In this document: piece after piece, positions 26,851 through 35,214 of the stretch | Layout: the number at the start of each line of letters is the position of its first letter | Numbering within the stretch: position 1 is the first letter of the stretch | Origin: an uncultured Flavobacteriaceae bacterium | Lineage (GTDB): Bacteria; Bacteroidota; Bacteroidia; Flavobacteriales; Flavobacteriaceae | Direction: 5' to 3' | Length of the DNA stretch: 64,000 bases | Assembly (NCBI GenBank): GCA_947503105.1 | Contig: CANNCM010000006.1 | Coordinates: forward strand, 37,899-101,898 | The notes under the pieces: generated by a model | Told to the model about the DNA's origin: nothing | The model's database searches: none | Seen by the model: the letters and a program-made list of their open reading frames with translations, nothing else | Made by a program: the position numbers and the translations under genes

Positions 26851-27477
26851 ATGAACGCACATACAAAAACAACCCAAGATCAAATGACACCACAAACGGC
26901 CAAACAAGCTCTAGAAGCGGGTAACGCTCGTTTTGTGGCAGGACAACAAGCAGGTCGAGACCTCATGAAACAAGTCGATCAAACAAGTACAGGTCAATAT
27001 CCTTTTGCAACCGTTTTAAGTTGTATCGATTCAAGAGTATCCTCTGAACTAATTTTCGACCAAGGGATTGGCGATATTTTTAGTGTAAGAATTGCTGGAA
27101 ATTTTGTAAATGAAGACATCCTAGGAAGCATGGAATTTGCTTGTAAATTGGCTGGAACAAAATTAGTTGTTGTTCTTGGCCATACTGCATGCGGCGCGGT
27201 CAAAGGGGCTTGTGATCATGCTCGTCTTGGAAATCTAACAGCACTCATCAATAAAATTGAACCTGCGGTAGAAGCAGTTACAGAGCCAGAAGACTCAAGT
27301 CTTAGAAACTCTTCTAATATCGATTTTGTTAATGAAGTCGCAAAAAAGAATGTCCACATGACAATCGATAATATTCGAAAATCAAGCCCAGTCCTTAAAG
27401 ACATGGAAGATGCTGGCGAGATCGAAATCGTTGGTGGAATGTATGATATCAAAACAGGTGAAGTGACCTTTTATTAA
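26851..27477 (+). CDS. Beta-class carbonic anhydrase
   Basis: 208 residues, typical for the class. Zinc ligands are Cys58, His111 and Cys114 (LSCIDSR; GHTACGAV), with the Asp60-Arg62 dyad in CIDSR. No signal peptide is present, so the enzyme is cytosolic. It interconverts CO2 and bicarbonate and would act directly on bicarbonate brought in by the SulP transporter encoded just upstream. The gene is followed 3 bp later by the DUF2490 gene, so all are in one operon. Confidence 0.96.
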   Translation: MNAHTKTTQDQMTPQTAKQALEAGNARFVAGQQAGRDLMKQVDQTSTGQYPFATVLSCIDSRVSSELIFDQGIGDIFSVRIAGNFVNEDILGSMEFACKLAGTKLVVVLGHTACGAVKGACDHARLGNLTALINKIEPAVEAVTEPEDSSLRNSSNIDFVNEVAKKNVHMTIDNIRKSSPVLKDMEDAGEIEIVGGMYDIKTGEVTFY

Positions 27478-27480
27478 GAC

Positions 27481-28161
27481 ATGAAACTAACACCTATTTT
27501 TAGCATTGGCCTCCTCGTTTGGGGGTCTATACTTTTACATGCTCAAAACGATACTGGCAACTGGCTCATGTATTTTGGAACTAATAAAATCAATGAAAAA
27601 TTTAGTCTTCATACTGAAGCACAATACCGAAATCATACCATTAGCCCAACCAACATCGAGCAGCTCTTACTTCGGACGGGGTTAAATTACCATTTCAAAC
27701 CCAACACCTCGGCAACACTTGGGTATGCCCACATTGGCAACTATGTATATGAATCCGAACCAAAAAGTCCGGAGGTTGAAGAACATCGAATTTGGCAGCA
27801 ATTTCTGACAACCAACACTATTGGCCGCGTCAAATTTGAGCACCGCTACAGACTAGAGGAACGCTTTGTAGACGACGACTTTAAAATGCGTTTTCGCTAC
27901 CGATTGATGCTTTTTGTCCCGCTAAACAAGCCCACCATTGAAACAGGAGCATTGTATTTGGGGGTCTATGATGAGCTATTCATTAATGACAAACGCAACT
28001 TTTTTGATCGCAACCGACTTTACGCTGGATTGGGCTATCAATACGCCAATAATATCCATTTTCAAGTGGGGCTTCTGCGGCAAGAAGTACAAACAACCGC
28101 CAAAACATTTTTACAATTTGGTCTGATTTTTAATACCGACTTGAGAAGTCCCAAAGACTAG
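27481..28161 (+). CDS. DUF2490 outer-membrane beta-barrel protein
   Basis: 226 residues with a signal peptide (about 1-20, ending LHAQ) and alternating amphipathic strands (WLMYFGTNKINEKFSLHTEA, LGYQYANNIHFQVGLLRQEV) ending in an aromatic-containing C-terminal strand (FLQFGLIFNTD). This is the DUF2490 pattern, whose molecular role is not established. Its place 3 bp after the carbonic anhydrase suggests an outer-membrane component of the same inorganic-carbon operon. Its stop codon shares CTAG with the convergent argH stop. Confidence 0.85.
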   Translation: MKLTPIFSIGLLVWGSILLHAQNDTGNWLMYFGTNKINEKFSLHTEAQYRNHTISPTNIEQLLLRTGLNYHFKPNTSATLGYAHIGNYVYESEPKSPEVEEHRIWQQFLTTNTIGRVKFEHRYRLEERFVDDDFKMRFRYRLMLFVPLNKPTIETGALYLGVYDELFINDKRNFFDRNRLYAGLGYQYANNIHFQVGLLRQEVQTTAKTFLQFGLIFNTDLRSPKD

Positions 28162-29438
28162 TCCAGTTTTGGAAACTTGGCCTTAATTTTTTCCAAGGCC
28201 AAGTTATCTATTGCGCCAATATGTGTGTGTTGATGGCGGGTTTCACAGGCATACGTTCCCTCTTGAACTTGAGCCCCTATCTGTTGGTAGGCCTCTCTAA
28301 ATGTTGCGCCATTTTGTACCAACGAATTGATACTATCTACCGTAAACAAATACTTGTATTTTTCGTCTTTCAAATTCACGGATTTCACTTCAATCTGCAG
28401 CAATCCGTAATCAAAAATAGACAGCACTGTTTTTAATGTTTCAAACGCAGAAATCATAGGCGATTTCAATAATTGAAAATCGCGATGATAACCACTTGGC
28501 AGATTATGAGTCATCATTTGTATTTGAGAGGATAAACTCTGTAAGCTATTGCATTTACCACGAATCAATTCGAAAACATCTGGATTTTTTTTGTGTGGCA
28601 TAATACTACTACCTGTTGTAAATTGTTCTGGAAAACTTATAAAATCAAAATTTTGACTCATATACAAGCAAATATCCATGGCAAATTTTGAGAGTGTAAA
28701 GGCTAAATTTCCTAAACCAGAAGCAATGATATGTTCGTTTTTACCTCGAGTCATTTGAGCTGCTACTACATTATATTTTAATTCTGAAAAATTTAGTAAA
28801 TCGGTAGTCATTTCTCTATCAATAGGAAAAGAACTTCCATATCCAGCAGCTGAACCCAATGGGTTTTGATCTATAATTTTTTGTGCAGATTGAAGCATTA
28901 CAACATCATCAATTAAAATTTCGGCATAGGCAGAAAACCAAAGCCCAAATGAAGATGGCATGGCCACTTGAAGGTGGGTATAGCCTGGTAAAAGTTCTTT
29001 TTTATGCTGTTCTGCTAGAGCCAATAATGTATCGAATATGGTTTTGACTTGCTTTTGGATTGTTGTCAAATTGTCTTTATAGTATAATTGTAAAGCCACC
29101 AAAACTTGATCATTTCTGGAGCGTGCGGTATGAATTTTTTTGCCAGCATTTCCCAAACGCTGTGTCAATTCAAATTCTATTTTGGAGTGCACATCTTCAA
29201 AGTCATCCTCAATTTTAAATGTATTGGCAGCCACTTCATTCTGTAATTCTTCAATAGCGTGTTCAATTTGAAGTAATTCATTATTTTCCAAAACCCCTAT
29301 TTTCGCCAACATTTTGGCATGTGCCAATGACGCTTGTAAGTCATACTTAGCAATATGCACGTCAATGTCTCTATCGTCGCCAACAGTAAACGCTTCAATC
29401 GTTTTATCAATAGAAATTCCTTTGTCCCAAAGTTTCAT
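28158..29438 (-). CDS. argH: Argininosuccinate lyase
   Basis: 426 residues, slightly shorter than many ArgH proteins but complete. The fumarase/aspartase-superfamily signature GSSIMPHKKNP is present, as are HTARSRNDQV and GYTHLQVAMPSSFG, which are diagnostic for ArgH. It cleaves argininosuccinate to arginine and fumarate in the cytosol, the last step of the pathway. It is the last gene of the arg operon, separated from the deacylase gene by 93 bp, the only long gap in the operon. Confidence 0.97.
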   Translation of the reverse strand: MKLWDKGISIDKTIEAFTVGDDRDIDVHIAKYDLQASLAHAKMLAKIGVLENNELLQIEHAIEELQNEVAANTFKIEDDFEDVHSKIEFELTQRLGNAGKKIHTARSRNDQVLVALQLYYKDNLTTIQKQVKTIFDTLLALAEQHKKELLPGYTHLQVAMPSSFGLWFSAYAEILIDDVVMLQSAQKIIDQNPLGSAAGYGSSFPIDREMTTDLLNFSELKYNVVAAQMTRGKNEHIIASGLGNLAFTLSKFAMDICLYMSQNFDFISFPEQFTTGSSIMPHKKNPDVFELIRGKCNSLQSLSSQIQMMTHNLPSGYHRDFQLLKSPMISAFETLKTVLSIFDYGLLQIEVKSVNLKDEKYKYLFTVDSINSLVQNGATFREAYQQIGAQVQEGTYACETRHQHTHIGAIDNLALEKIKAKFPKLD

Positions 29439-29496
29439 ATGTTTCTTTTTATTGTATTTTATTTTTCATCCAAAATAGCCAAACAGTCGTTTTTCT

Positions 29497-29519
29497 CCAC
29501 AACTCGCTTTTTGTCGTGG
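29497..29519 (-). other. Intercistronic hairpin between the argE-like gene and argH
   Basis: CCACAAC (29497-29503) pairs with GTCGTGG (29513-29519), seven base pairs including one G-U, with a nine-base loop and no T run. It might be an mRNA processing or stability element; it does not look like a terminator. Confidence 0.3.
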
Positions 29520-29531
29520 ATGCTTCATAGT

Positions 29532-30599
29532 TTATAGTATTTGCTTTAATAATTGAATATAAATGTCTATACCCTCCTCTATTTCATGGATATAAATAAA
29601 CTCATCGGCAGTATGCGATCGCGTACTATCCCCTGGACCTAATTTAAAAGAAGGACAACTTAGCACCGCTTGATCTGAAAGTGTGGGTGAGCCATATGTT
29701 TTTCTTCCTAATGCCATACCCGATTTTACTAATGGATGTGTCTTTGAAATGGAAGACGAATTTAAATTGGTGCTACGTGCTGACACCTTTGCATTTGGCA
29801 AATGTTTTTTAATGGTATCAACAACGTCTTGATTGGAATAACAGTCATTCACACGAACGTCAACGACCAAAGATACTTTTGCCGGAACAGCATTGTGTTG
29901 TTGTCCTGCATCGATTTGCGTTAGTGTCATTTTCACAGCTCCTAAAGTCTCGGATTGGTGCTCAAATTTATAATTCTTCACCCACTCCATTACAGGGATA
30001 GCATTGTAAAGAGCGTTATCTGCATTGGGGTGTGCGGCATGACTTGGCGTTCCAAAAACATCGATATCAAACACTACTAGTCCTTTTTCGGCAATAGCCA
30101 AATGCATTTGAGTGGGTTCGCCCACAATAGCAATATCAATTTTTGGAATAACCTCAAGCATACTATTGAGACCGTTTGGGCCGCTACTTTCTTCTTCTGC
30201 CGAACCCACAAAAACTAAATTATAGCTCAACGATTTTTGATGATAAAAATAGGTGAATGTTGCCAAAAGCGACACCAAGCAACCCCCGGCGTCATTGCTG
30301 CCAAGACCAAATAATTTTCCGTCTTCTGCATGAGCATCAAAAGGATTTTTGGTGTAGCCACTATTTGGTTTTACAGTATCGTGATGCGAATTTAGCAATA
30401 GAGTAGGCTTAGAATTATCAAAAGATTTATTGGTAGCCCAAACATTATTTTGATGCCGTTGATAAGGAATCTCAAAAGATTGAAACCAATCTTCCAAAAG
30501 TAGTGCAGTAGCGTCTTCTTCAGACGAAAAAGAGGGCGTTTGAATTAAGTGTTTTAATAATTCAATTGCCGATTGTGTAAGAGAGTTTATTGTCATCAT
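29532..30599 (-). CDS. argE: M20-family deacylase of arginine biosynthesis (ArgE-like)
   Basis: 355 residues. Metal-binding features of M20 peptidases are present: NSHHDTV (His, Asp), GSNDAGG (bridging Asp), EEESSG (catalytic and metal Glu) and GEPT. In this pathway variant the carbamylation occurs on an acylated ornithine, so the expected reaction is removal of the acyl group from N-acyl-citrulline rather than from N-acetylornithine. That function is inferred from the argF'-type transcarbamylase two genes upstream. Its start overlaps the argB stop by 4 bp. Confidence 0.88.
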   Translation of the reverse strand: MMTINSLTQSAIELLKHLIQTPSFSSEEDATALLLEDWFQSFEIPYQRHQNNVWATNKSFDNSKPTLLLNSHHDTVKPNSGYTKNPFDAHAEDGKLFGLGSNDAGGCLVSLLATFTYFYHQKSLSYNLVFVGSAEEESSGPNGLNSMLEVIPKIDIAIVGEPTQMHLAIAEKGLVVFDIDVFGTPSHAAHPNADNALYNAIPVMEWVKNYKFEHQSETLGAVKMTLTQIDAGQQHNAVPAKVSLVVDVRVNDCYSNQDVVDTIKKHLPNAKVSARSTNLNSSSISKTHPLVKSGMALGRKTYGSPTLSDQAVLSCPSFKLGPGDSTRSHTADEFIYIHEIEEGIDIYIQLLKQIL

Positions 30600-31375
30600 A
30601 ACGTTAGCGTTGTATAACTATTTGAGGGATCCGAAAGCATGCCTGGCTGTCCAATACACACCTTTGACACATTATGTTCTAGTGCATCAAAGCAATTTTG
30701 TAATTTTGGTAACATTCCATCAGAAATTACACCCGATTTCATAAAGTTCATGTAGGTCTTTTTATTCATTTTTTTTAGGACAGAATTGTCGTTGTTTATG
30801 TCTAGTAAAACACCCTTTTTTTCAAAACAATAGTAGAGTGAAACATCAAAAACAGAGGTCAATGATTTGGCTAATGCAGCGGCAATAGTGTCTGCATTGG
30901 TATTAAGCAATTGGCCTTTTTTATTGTGAGTCAAGGCCGAAAAAACTGGTGTATAATTTGCATTTAACAGTAGTGAAATATACGCTGTATTTACATTTTG
31001 AATATCTCCAACAAAGCCATAATCAATTTTTGAAACAGGGCGTTTTTTGGATTGAATTGAATTGGCATCAGCGCCAGAACACCCTACTGCATTGCAGTCC
31101 AGTTGTTGAAGTGTTGCCACAATTGAAGTGTTGATTTTACCAGCATAAACCATTGTAATAACTTCAAGCGTTTGAGCGTCTGTAATCCTACGCCCATTGA
31201 CCATTTGAACTTCAAGTTGCATTTTTTGTGATAATTCTGTCGCTGATTTTCCACCTCCATGCACCAATAGTTTAAACCCATCAATAGCAGCAAACTGAGT
31301 TAAAAACTCTTTTTTGGCCTTTGAATCATCGAGGATATGACCTCCAATTTTTATAATCTTTAAAGGATGCTTCAT
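30596..31375 (-). CDS. argB: Acetylglutamate (or N-acylglutamate) kinase
   Basis: 259 residues of the amino-acid kinase fold. KIGGHILDDSKAK is the N-terminal phosphate-binding block, LLVHGGGKSATEL the second glycine-rich loop, and VNGRRITDAQTLEVITMVYA the substrate-binding block. It phosphorylates the gamma-carboxylate of N-acylglutamate in the cytosol. Whether the acyl group is acetyl or succinyl cannot be told from this sequence, but the companion transcarbamylase points to succinyl. It overlaps both neighbours by 4 bp, so translation is coupled. Confidence 0.95.
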   Translation of the reverse strand: MKHPLKIIKIGGHILDDSKAKKEFLTQFAAIDGFKLLVHGGGKSATELSQKMQLEVQMVNGRRITDAQTLEVITMVYAGKINTSIVATLQQLDCNAVGCSGADANSIQSKKRPVSKIDYGFVGDIQNVNTAYISLLLNANYTPVFSALTHNKKGQLLNTNADTIAAALAKSLTSVFDVSLYYCFEKKGVLLDINNDNSVLKKMNKKTYMNFMKSGVISDGMLPKLQNCFDALEHNVSKVCIGQPGMLSDPSNSYTTLTL

Positions 31376-32307
31376 AATGATTCTAACATTTTTTTCAACA
31401 CAATTTGTGCTGCATACGTTCGATTGTTAGACTGCTCTATACACAAAGATTGAACGCTATCCAATATGGCATCTTCCACGACAACATTGCGCCGGACAGG
31501 AAGACAATGCATAAATTTGGCATGGCCAATTTTTTGTTGTGTCATCATCCAATTCGTTTTTGGTGTCAAAATTTTTCCATAATCGTTAAAACTACTCCAG
31601 TTTTTTACATATACAAAATCTGCATTTTGCAGTGCCTTTTCTTGATCATAAAATACAGGTGTATCCTTGATTATGTTAGGATCTAAATCATAGCCCTCTG
31701 GGTGAGTAATACAAAACTCAACATCTTGTAACTGCATCATTCGTACAAAAGAATTTGCAACAGCATGCGGAAGTGCTTTTGGGTGTGGTGCCCAAGAAAG
31801 CACCACTTTTGGTGCTTGACTCTGGCGGTGTTCTGCAATGGTGATGGCGTCTGCCAAAGCTTGTAAAGGGTGTGCCGTTGCACTTTCCATATTAATGACA
31901 GGAACAGAAGCCAAATTAGAAAATGCATTTAAAACCCATTCCGATTGGTCTTTTGCCTTGTCTGAGAGGCTTGGGAATGCTCTTACTCCAATAATTGAAG
32001 CATATTGAGAAATGACCTGAGCAGCTTCTTTTATGTGTTCTGAAGTGTGTAAATTCATCACTATTCCATCCTCAAATTCCAACTGCCATGCATCACTAAC
32101 ATTCAAAACAATGACGTTCATTCCTAAATTTTTGGCGGCCAGTTCTGTGCTAATTCGTGTACGTAAACTAGCATTAAAAAACAACAGTACCAATGTCTTT
32201 TGCGCACCGAGAGTTTGAAACATAAAAGGATTTGCTTTCAATACAATGGCCTCCTCTACCATTTTATTCAAATCTGAAATATTATTAATGTTTAAAAAAT
32301 GTGTCAT
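31372..32307 (-). CDS. argF': N-acylornithine carbamoyltransferase, succinylornithine type predicted
   Basis: 311 residues. Carbamoyl-phosphate binding is shown by FFNASLRTRIST, and acyl-ornithine-type features by ATAHPLQALAD, WAPHPKALPHAV, THPEGYDLDP and FMHCLPVRRN, which resemble the Bacteroides fragilis N-succinylornithine transcarbamylase. The residue that decides acetyl versus succinyl specificity (Glu92 in the Xanthomonas acetylornithine enzyme, Pro90 in B. fragilis) aligns here with Ser89 in HTSEHIKEA. In published work, changing that Glu to Ser converted the acetyl enzyme to succinyl specificity, so succinylornithine is the predicted substrate. The alignment was done by eye. Confidence 0.92.
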   Translation of the reverse strand: MTHFLNINNISDLNKMVEEAIVLKANPFMFQTLGAQKTLVLLFFNASLRTRISTELAAKNLGMNVIVLNVSDAWQLEFEDGIVMNLHTSEHIKEAAQVISQYASIIGVRAFPSLSDKAKDQSEWVLNAFSNLASVPVINMESATAHPLQALADAITIAEHRQSQAPKVVLSWAPHPKALPHAVANSFVRMMQLQDVEFCITHPEGYDLDPNIIKDTPVFYDQEKALQNADFVYVKNWSSFNDYGKILTPKTNWMMTQQKIGHAKFMHCLPVRRNVVVEDAILDSVQSLCIEQSNNRTYAAQIVLKKMLESL

Positions 32308-33428
32308 AATTCTTGTTTTAGTGCATTAAAAAATAGGTCGATGTGCTCCTCTTTTATTGTCAGCGGTGGAAGAATGCGAATCAGGTTTGGATTTTTGGAA
32401 CTTCCCGTAAATATTTTATGCTTGAAAAGCAATGTTTTTCTTAACGCAGCAACAGAAAAATCAAACTCTACCCCTAGCATCAATCCTCTCCCTTTCAGCT
32501 GAACGATTTGAGGAACATCTTTGGCTTTATTCCTAAAATAGACCTCCATTTGTTGTGCATTTTCCATTAATTTTTGAGCGTCTAAAACTTCCAATACACT
32601 AAGTGTAGCAGCACAAGCCAAATGATTTCCACCAAAAGTAGTGCCCAAAAGTCCATAGGTGGCTTCGATCTGCGGGTGAATTAAAATTCCACCTACAGGG
32701 AATCCGTTGCCCATGCCCTTGGCCATAGAAATAATATGCGGTGTGATGCCATGTTTTTGAAAAGCAAAAAAATCACCACTTCGCCCAAATCCAGATTGAA
32801 CCTCATCGACGATAAGAACAGTTTCATATTTATTACAAAGAACCTCCAATCCTTGATAAAAGGCCGTTGTACTTTCATCCAACCCCCCTACGCCTTGAAT
32901 ACATTCAATAATAATGGCACATGTTGTCCCTTTTTGAAGTGTTTTTTCTACGGTGCTTAAGTCTCCCAATGCTAAAAATTCAACGTTTTGTTGTGCATTT
33001 AGTGGCGCTATAATTTTTGGGTTATCTGTACTAGCTACAGCCGCAGAAGTGCGTCCATGAAACGAGTTTTCGAAAGCTATAACAGAAGCTTTGTTGGTGT
33101 GAAATGAAGCCAACTTCAATGCGTTTTCGTTGGCCTCAGCTCCTGAACTGCACATGAACAATTCATAGTCATTACAATTTGAAGCTTTTGCAAGTTGTTT
33201 TGCTAATTGGCTTTGTAAAGGGTTTTGAACTGCATTACTATAAAACCCTATATGATTTAATTGTTGTGTCAAATTTTGGACATACGTTGGGTGTGAATGT
33301 CCAATGGAAATCACTGCATGCCCGCCGTACAAATCTAAATACTGAACCCCATTTTCGTCAAAAACATTAACATCCTTGGCACGAACAGGCGTGACATCAA
33401 ATAGTGGATAAACCTCAAACAATTTCAT
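32304..33428 (-). CDS. argD: Acyl-ornithine aminotransferase
   Basis: 374 residues of the class III PLP aminotransferase family. Key blocks are DLYGGHAVISIGHSHP, CSSGAEANENALK, FENSFHGRT, VDEVQSGFGRSG (PLP-ring Asp) and MAKGMGNGFPVGG (Schiff-base Lys). It converts N-acylglutamate semialdehyde to N-acylornithine with glutamate as donor. It lies between proC and the transcarbamylase gene with 4-bp overlaps on both sides, which supports the arginine role over other class III functions. Confidence 0.94.
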   Translation of the reverse strand: MKLFEVYPLFDVTPVRAKDVNVFDENGVQYLDLYGGHAVISIGHSHPTYVQNLTQQLNHIGFYSNAVQNPLQSQLAKQLAKASNCNDYELFMCSSGAEANENALKLASFHTNKASVIAFENSFHGRTSAAVASTDNPKIIAPLNAQQNVEFLALGDLSTVEKTLQKGTTCAIIIECIQGVGGLDESTTAFYQGLEVLCNKYETVLIVDEVQSGFGRSGDFFAFQKHGITPHIISMAKGMGNGFPVGGILIHPQIEATYGLLGTTFGGNHLACAATLSVLEVLDAQKLMENAQQMEVYFRNKAKDVPQIVQLKGRGLMLGVEFDFSVAALRKTLLFKHKIFTGSSKNPNLIRILPPLTIKEEHIDLFFNALKQEL

Positions 33429-34225
33429 ACTTGATCAGTTTTAATAGCATTAATTTTTTGAAATGACGCCACCATTCCATGAATCAAAGAAGAGCTTAGT
33501 CCTTTGTGTTCCATTTCGTTCAACCCTTCAATAGTGCATCCCATTGGCGTTGTCACTTTATCAATTTCTTGCTCAGGGTGATTCCCATTTTTGATTAATA
33601 ATTGAGCAGCGCCTTCACTGGTGTACATGGCCAAACGTTGTGCTTCTTTGGCGTCAAAACCAAGCTGAATTGCAGCTTGCGTCGTGGCGCGAATTAAACG
33701 CATCCAAAAAGCAATACCGCTAGCGCAAACAACCGTTGCGGCTTGCATTTGATCCTCCGGAATACAAATTGTTGCCCCCAACCTATTAAAAATTGCTTCG
33801 GCAACAGAAATTCGTTTTTCTCCCGATACATTACTGCACAAACATGTCATGGATTTACCAACAGCAATAGCCGTATTGGGCATCGCTCTAATGATATGAT
33901 TCTGGGCACCGACAATGCTTTCTATTTTAGAAATAGGAAAACCTGTAATGGTCGAAATTACAATATGCTTTTCTGTAAGATACGATGCAATAGATTCTAA
34001 AATTGTTTGCAAATGTGCTGGCTGTACTGCAAAAATCAAAACATCCGTTTGTTGTACGGCTCGGGAGTTGTCAGTCGTTAAATGTACGTTTTTATAACCT
34101 TCAAATTCTTTCAAATTATCCAAACTCCGCCGTGTTAAATACAATGAAGTTATAGCGTTGTTTATGATAAGCCCTTTGGCAATAGATCGCCCTAAGTTTC
34201 CCGTTCCTATAATTGCAATTTTCAT
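33425..34225 (-). CDS. proC: Pyrroline-5-carboxylate reductase
   Basis: 266 residues. The Rossmann motif IIGTGNLGRSIAKGL binds NAD(P)H; RAMPNTAIAVGKSMT and the C-terminal TPMGCTIEGLNEMEHKG are the P5C reductase signatures. It makes proline from pyrroline-5-carboxylate in the cytosol. Its presence inside the arg operon links proline and arginine synthesis, both of which start from glutamate. Its stop overlaps argD by 4 bp and it begins 11 bp after argC. Confidence 0.95.
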   Translation of the reverse strand: MKIAIIGTGNLGRSIAKGLIINNAITSLYLTRRSLDNLKEFEGYKNVHLTTDNSRAVQQTDVLIFAVQPAHLQTILESIASYLTEKHIVISTITGFPISKIESIVGAQNHIIRAMPNTAIAVGKSMTCLCSNVSGEKRISVAEAIFNRLGATICIPEDQMQAATVVCASGIAFWMRLIRATTQAAIQLGFDAKEAQRLAMYTSEGAAQLLIKNGNHPEQEIDKVTTPMGCTIEGLNEMEHKGLSSSLIHGMVASFQKINAIKTDQV

Positions 34226-34236
34226 ATTGATATAGA

Positions 34237-35214
34237 TTAAAAATAATTGGCCTTTAGTTGTAATCCTTCATGCTCTTTCAGGTCAAACATAAGATTCATG
34301 TTCTGAATTGCTTGTCCTGAAGCTCCTTTTAAAAGATTATCTATAACACTGGTTATGAGTAATTTATTGTTGTGTTTTGTGAGATGAACCAAACATTTGT
34401 TGGTGTTAACAACTTGTTTGAGATGCAACTCGTTTTCAGAGATAATAGTAAAAGGTGCATCCTGAAAATAAGATGAATAAAGCGCTTTGATATCCTCTAA
34501 ATTTTCATTCAAATCTAAATATAGGGTAGCAAAAATTCCACGGGAAAAATTCCCTCTGTTTGGAATAAAATTAAGCTCGGAATCAAACTCTTTTTGCAAG
34601 GCCGTTAACGACTCTTTAATTTCTCCCAAATGCTGATGTTCAAAAGCTTTGTAATGCGAAAAATTATTGTCACGCCACGTAAAGTGAGTTGTTGCAGATG
34701 GTTTTGTTCCTGCACCAGTAGCGCCCGTAACAGCATTAATATGAACCTGACTTTGAATTAAATTGTTCGCCGCCAATGGTAAAAGTGCCAACTGAATAGC
34801 CGTTGCAAAACAGCCAGGATTAGCAACATAATCAGCAGTAACAATTTTATTTTTATTCAATTCTGGAAGGCCATACACAAACGGTTTCGCTAGAAAATTA
34901 GCCGAAGCTCTTAATCTAAAATCATGACTCAAATCAATGATTTTTGTTTGTTCTGAAAACGTATTTTTTCCTAAAAACGTTTTTGAATTTCCATGGCCCA
35001 AACACAAAAATAAAACATCAATATTTGGGTTAATTTTATCTGAAAACTTAAGCCCTGTTTCACCAACAAGATCTTGATGAATAGCGCTCAAATTCTGCCC
35101 AGCACTAGAGGTGCTATATACAAAATTAAGTGTTGTTTTTGGATGATTTAAAAGTAATCGAATCAACTCTCCTGCAGTATATCCTGCACCGCCAATAATG
35201 CCAACTTCTATCAT
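34237..35214 (-). CDS. argC: N-acyl-gamma-glutamyl-phosphate reductase
   Basis: 325 residues. The NADP-binding GGAGYTAGELIRLL motif at the N-terminus and the catalytic cysteine in NPGCFATAIQLAL are diagnostic of ArgC. It reduces N-acylglutamyl phosphate to the semialdehyde. It overlaps argG by 4 bp upstream and precedes proC. Length and motif set match the shorter ArgC form common in Bacteroidota. Confidence 0.96.
   Translation of the reverse strand: MIEVGIIGGAGYTAGELIRLLLNHPKTTLNFVYSTSSAGQNLSAIHQDLVGETGLKFSDKINPNIDVLFLCLGHGNSKTFLGKNTFSEQTKIIDLSHDFRLRASANFLAKPFVYGLPELNKNKIVTADYVANPGCFATAIQLALLPLAANNLIQSQVHINAVTGATGAGTKPSATTHFTWRDNNFSHYKAFEHQHLGEIKESLTALQKEFDSELNFIPNRGNFSRGIFATLYLDLNENLEDIKALYSSYFQDAPFTIISENELHLKQVVNTNKCLVHLTKHNNKLLITSVIDNLLKGASGQAIQNMNLMFDLKEHEGLQLKANYF

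Noticed and set aside
29439..29531. A 20-codon frame in the argE-argH gap as a second leader peptide
   Set aside because: It has two arginines only, no terminator after it and lies inside the operon; a chance frame is more likely.
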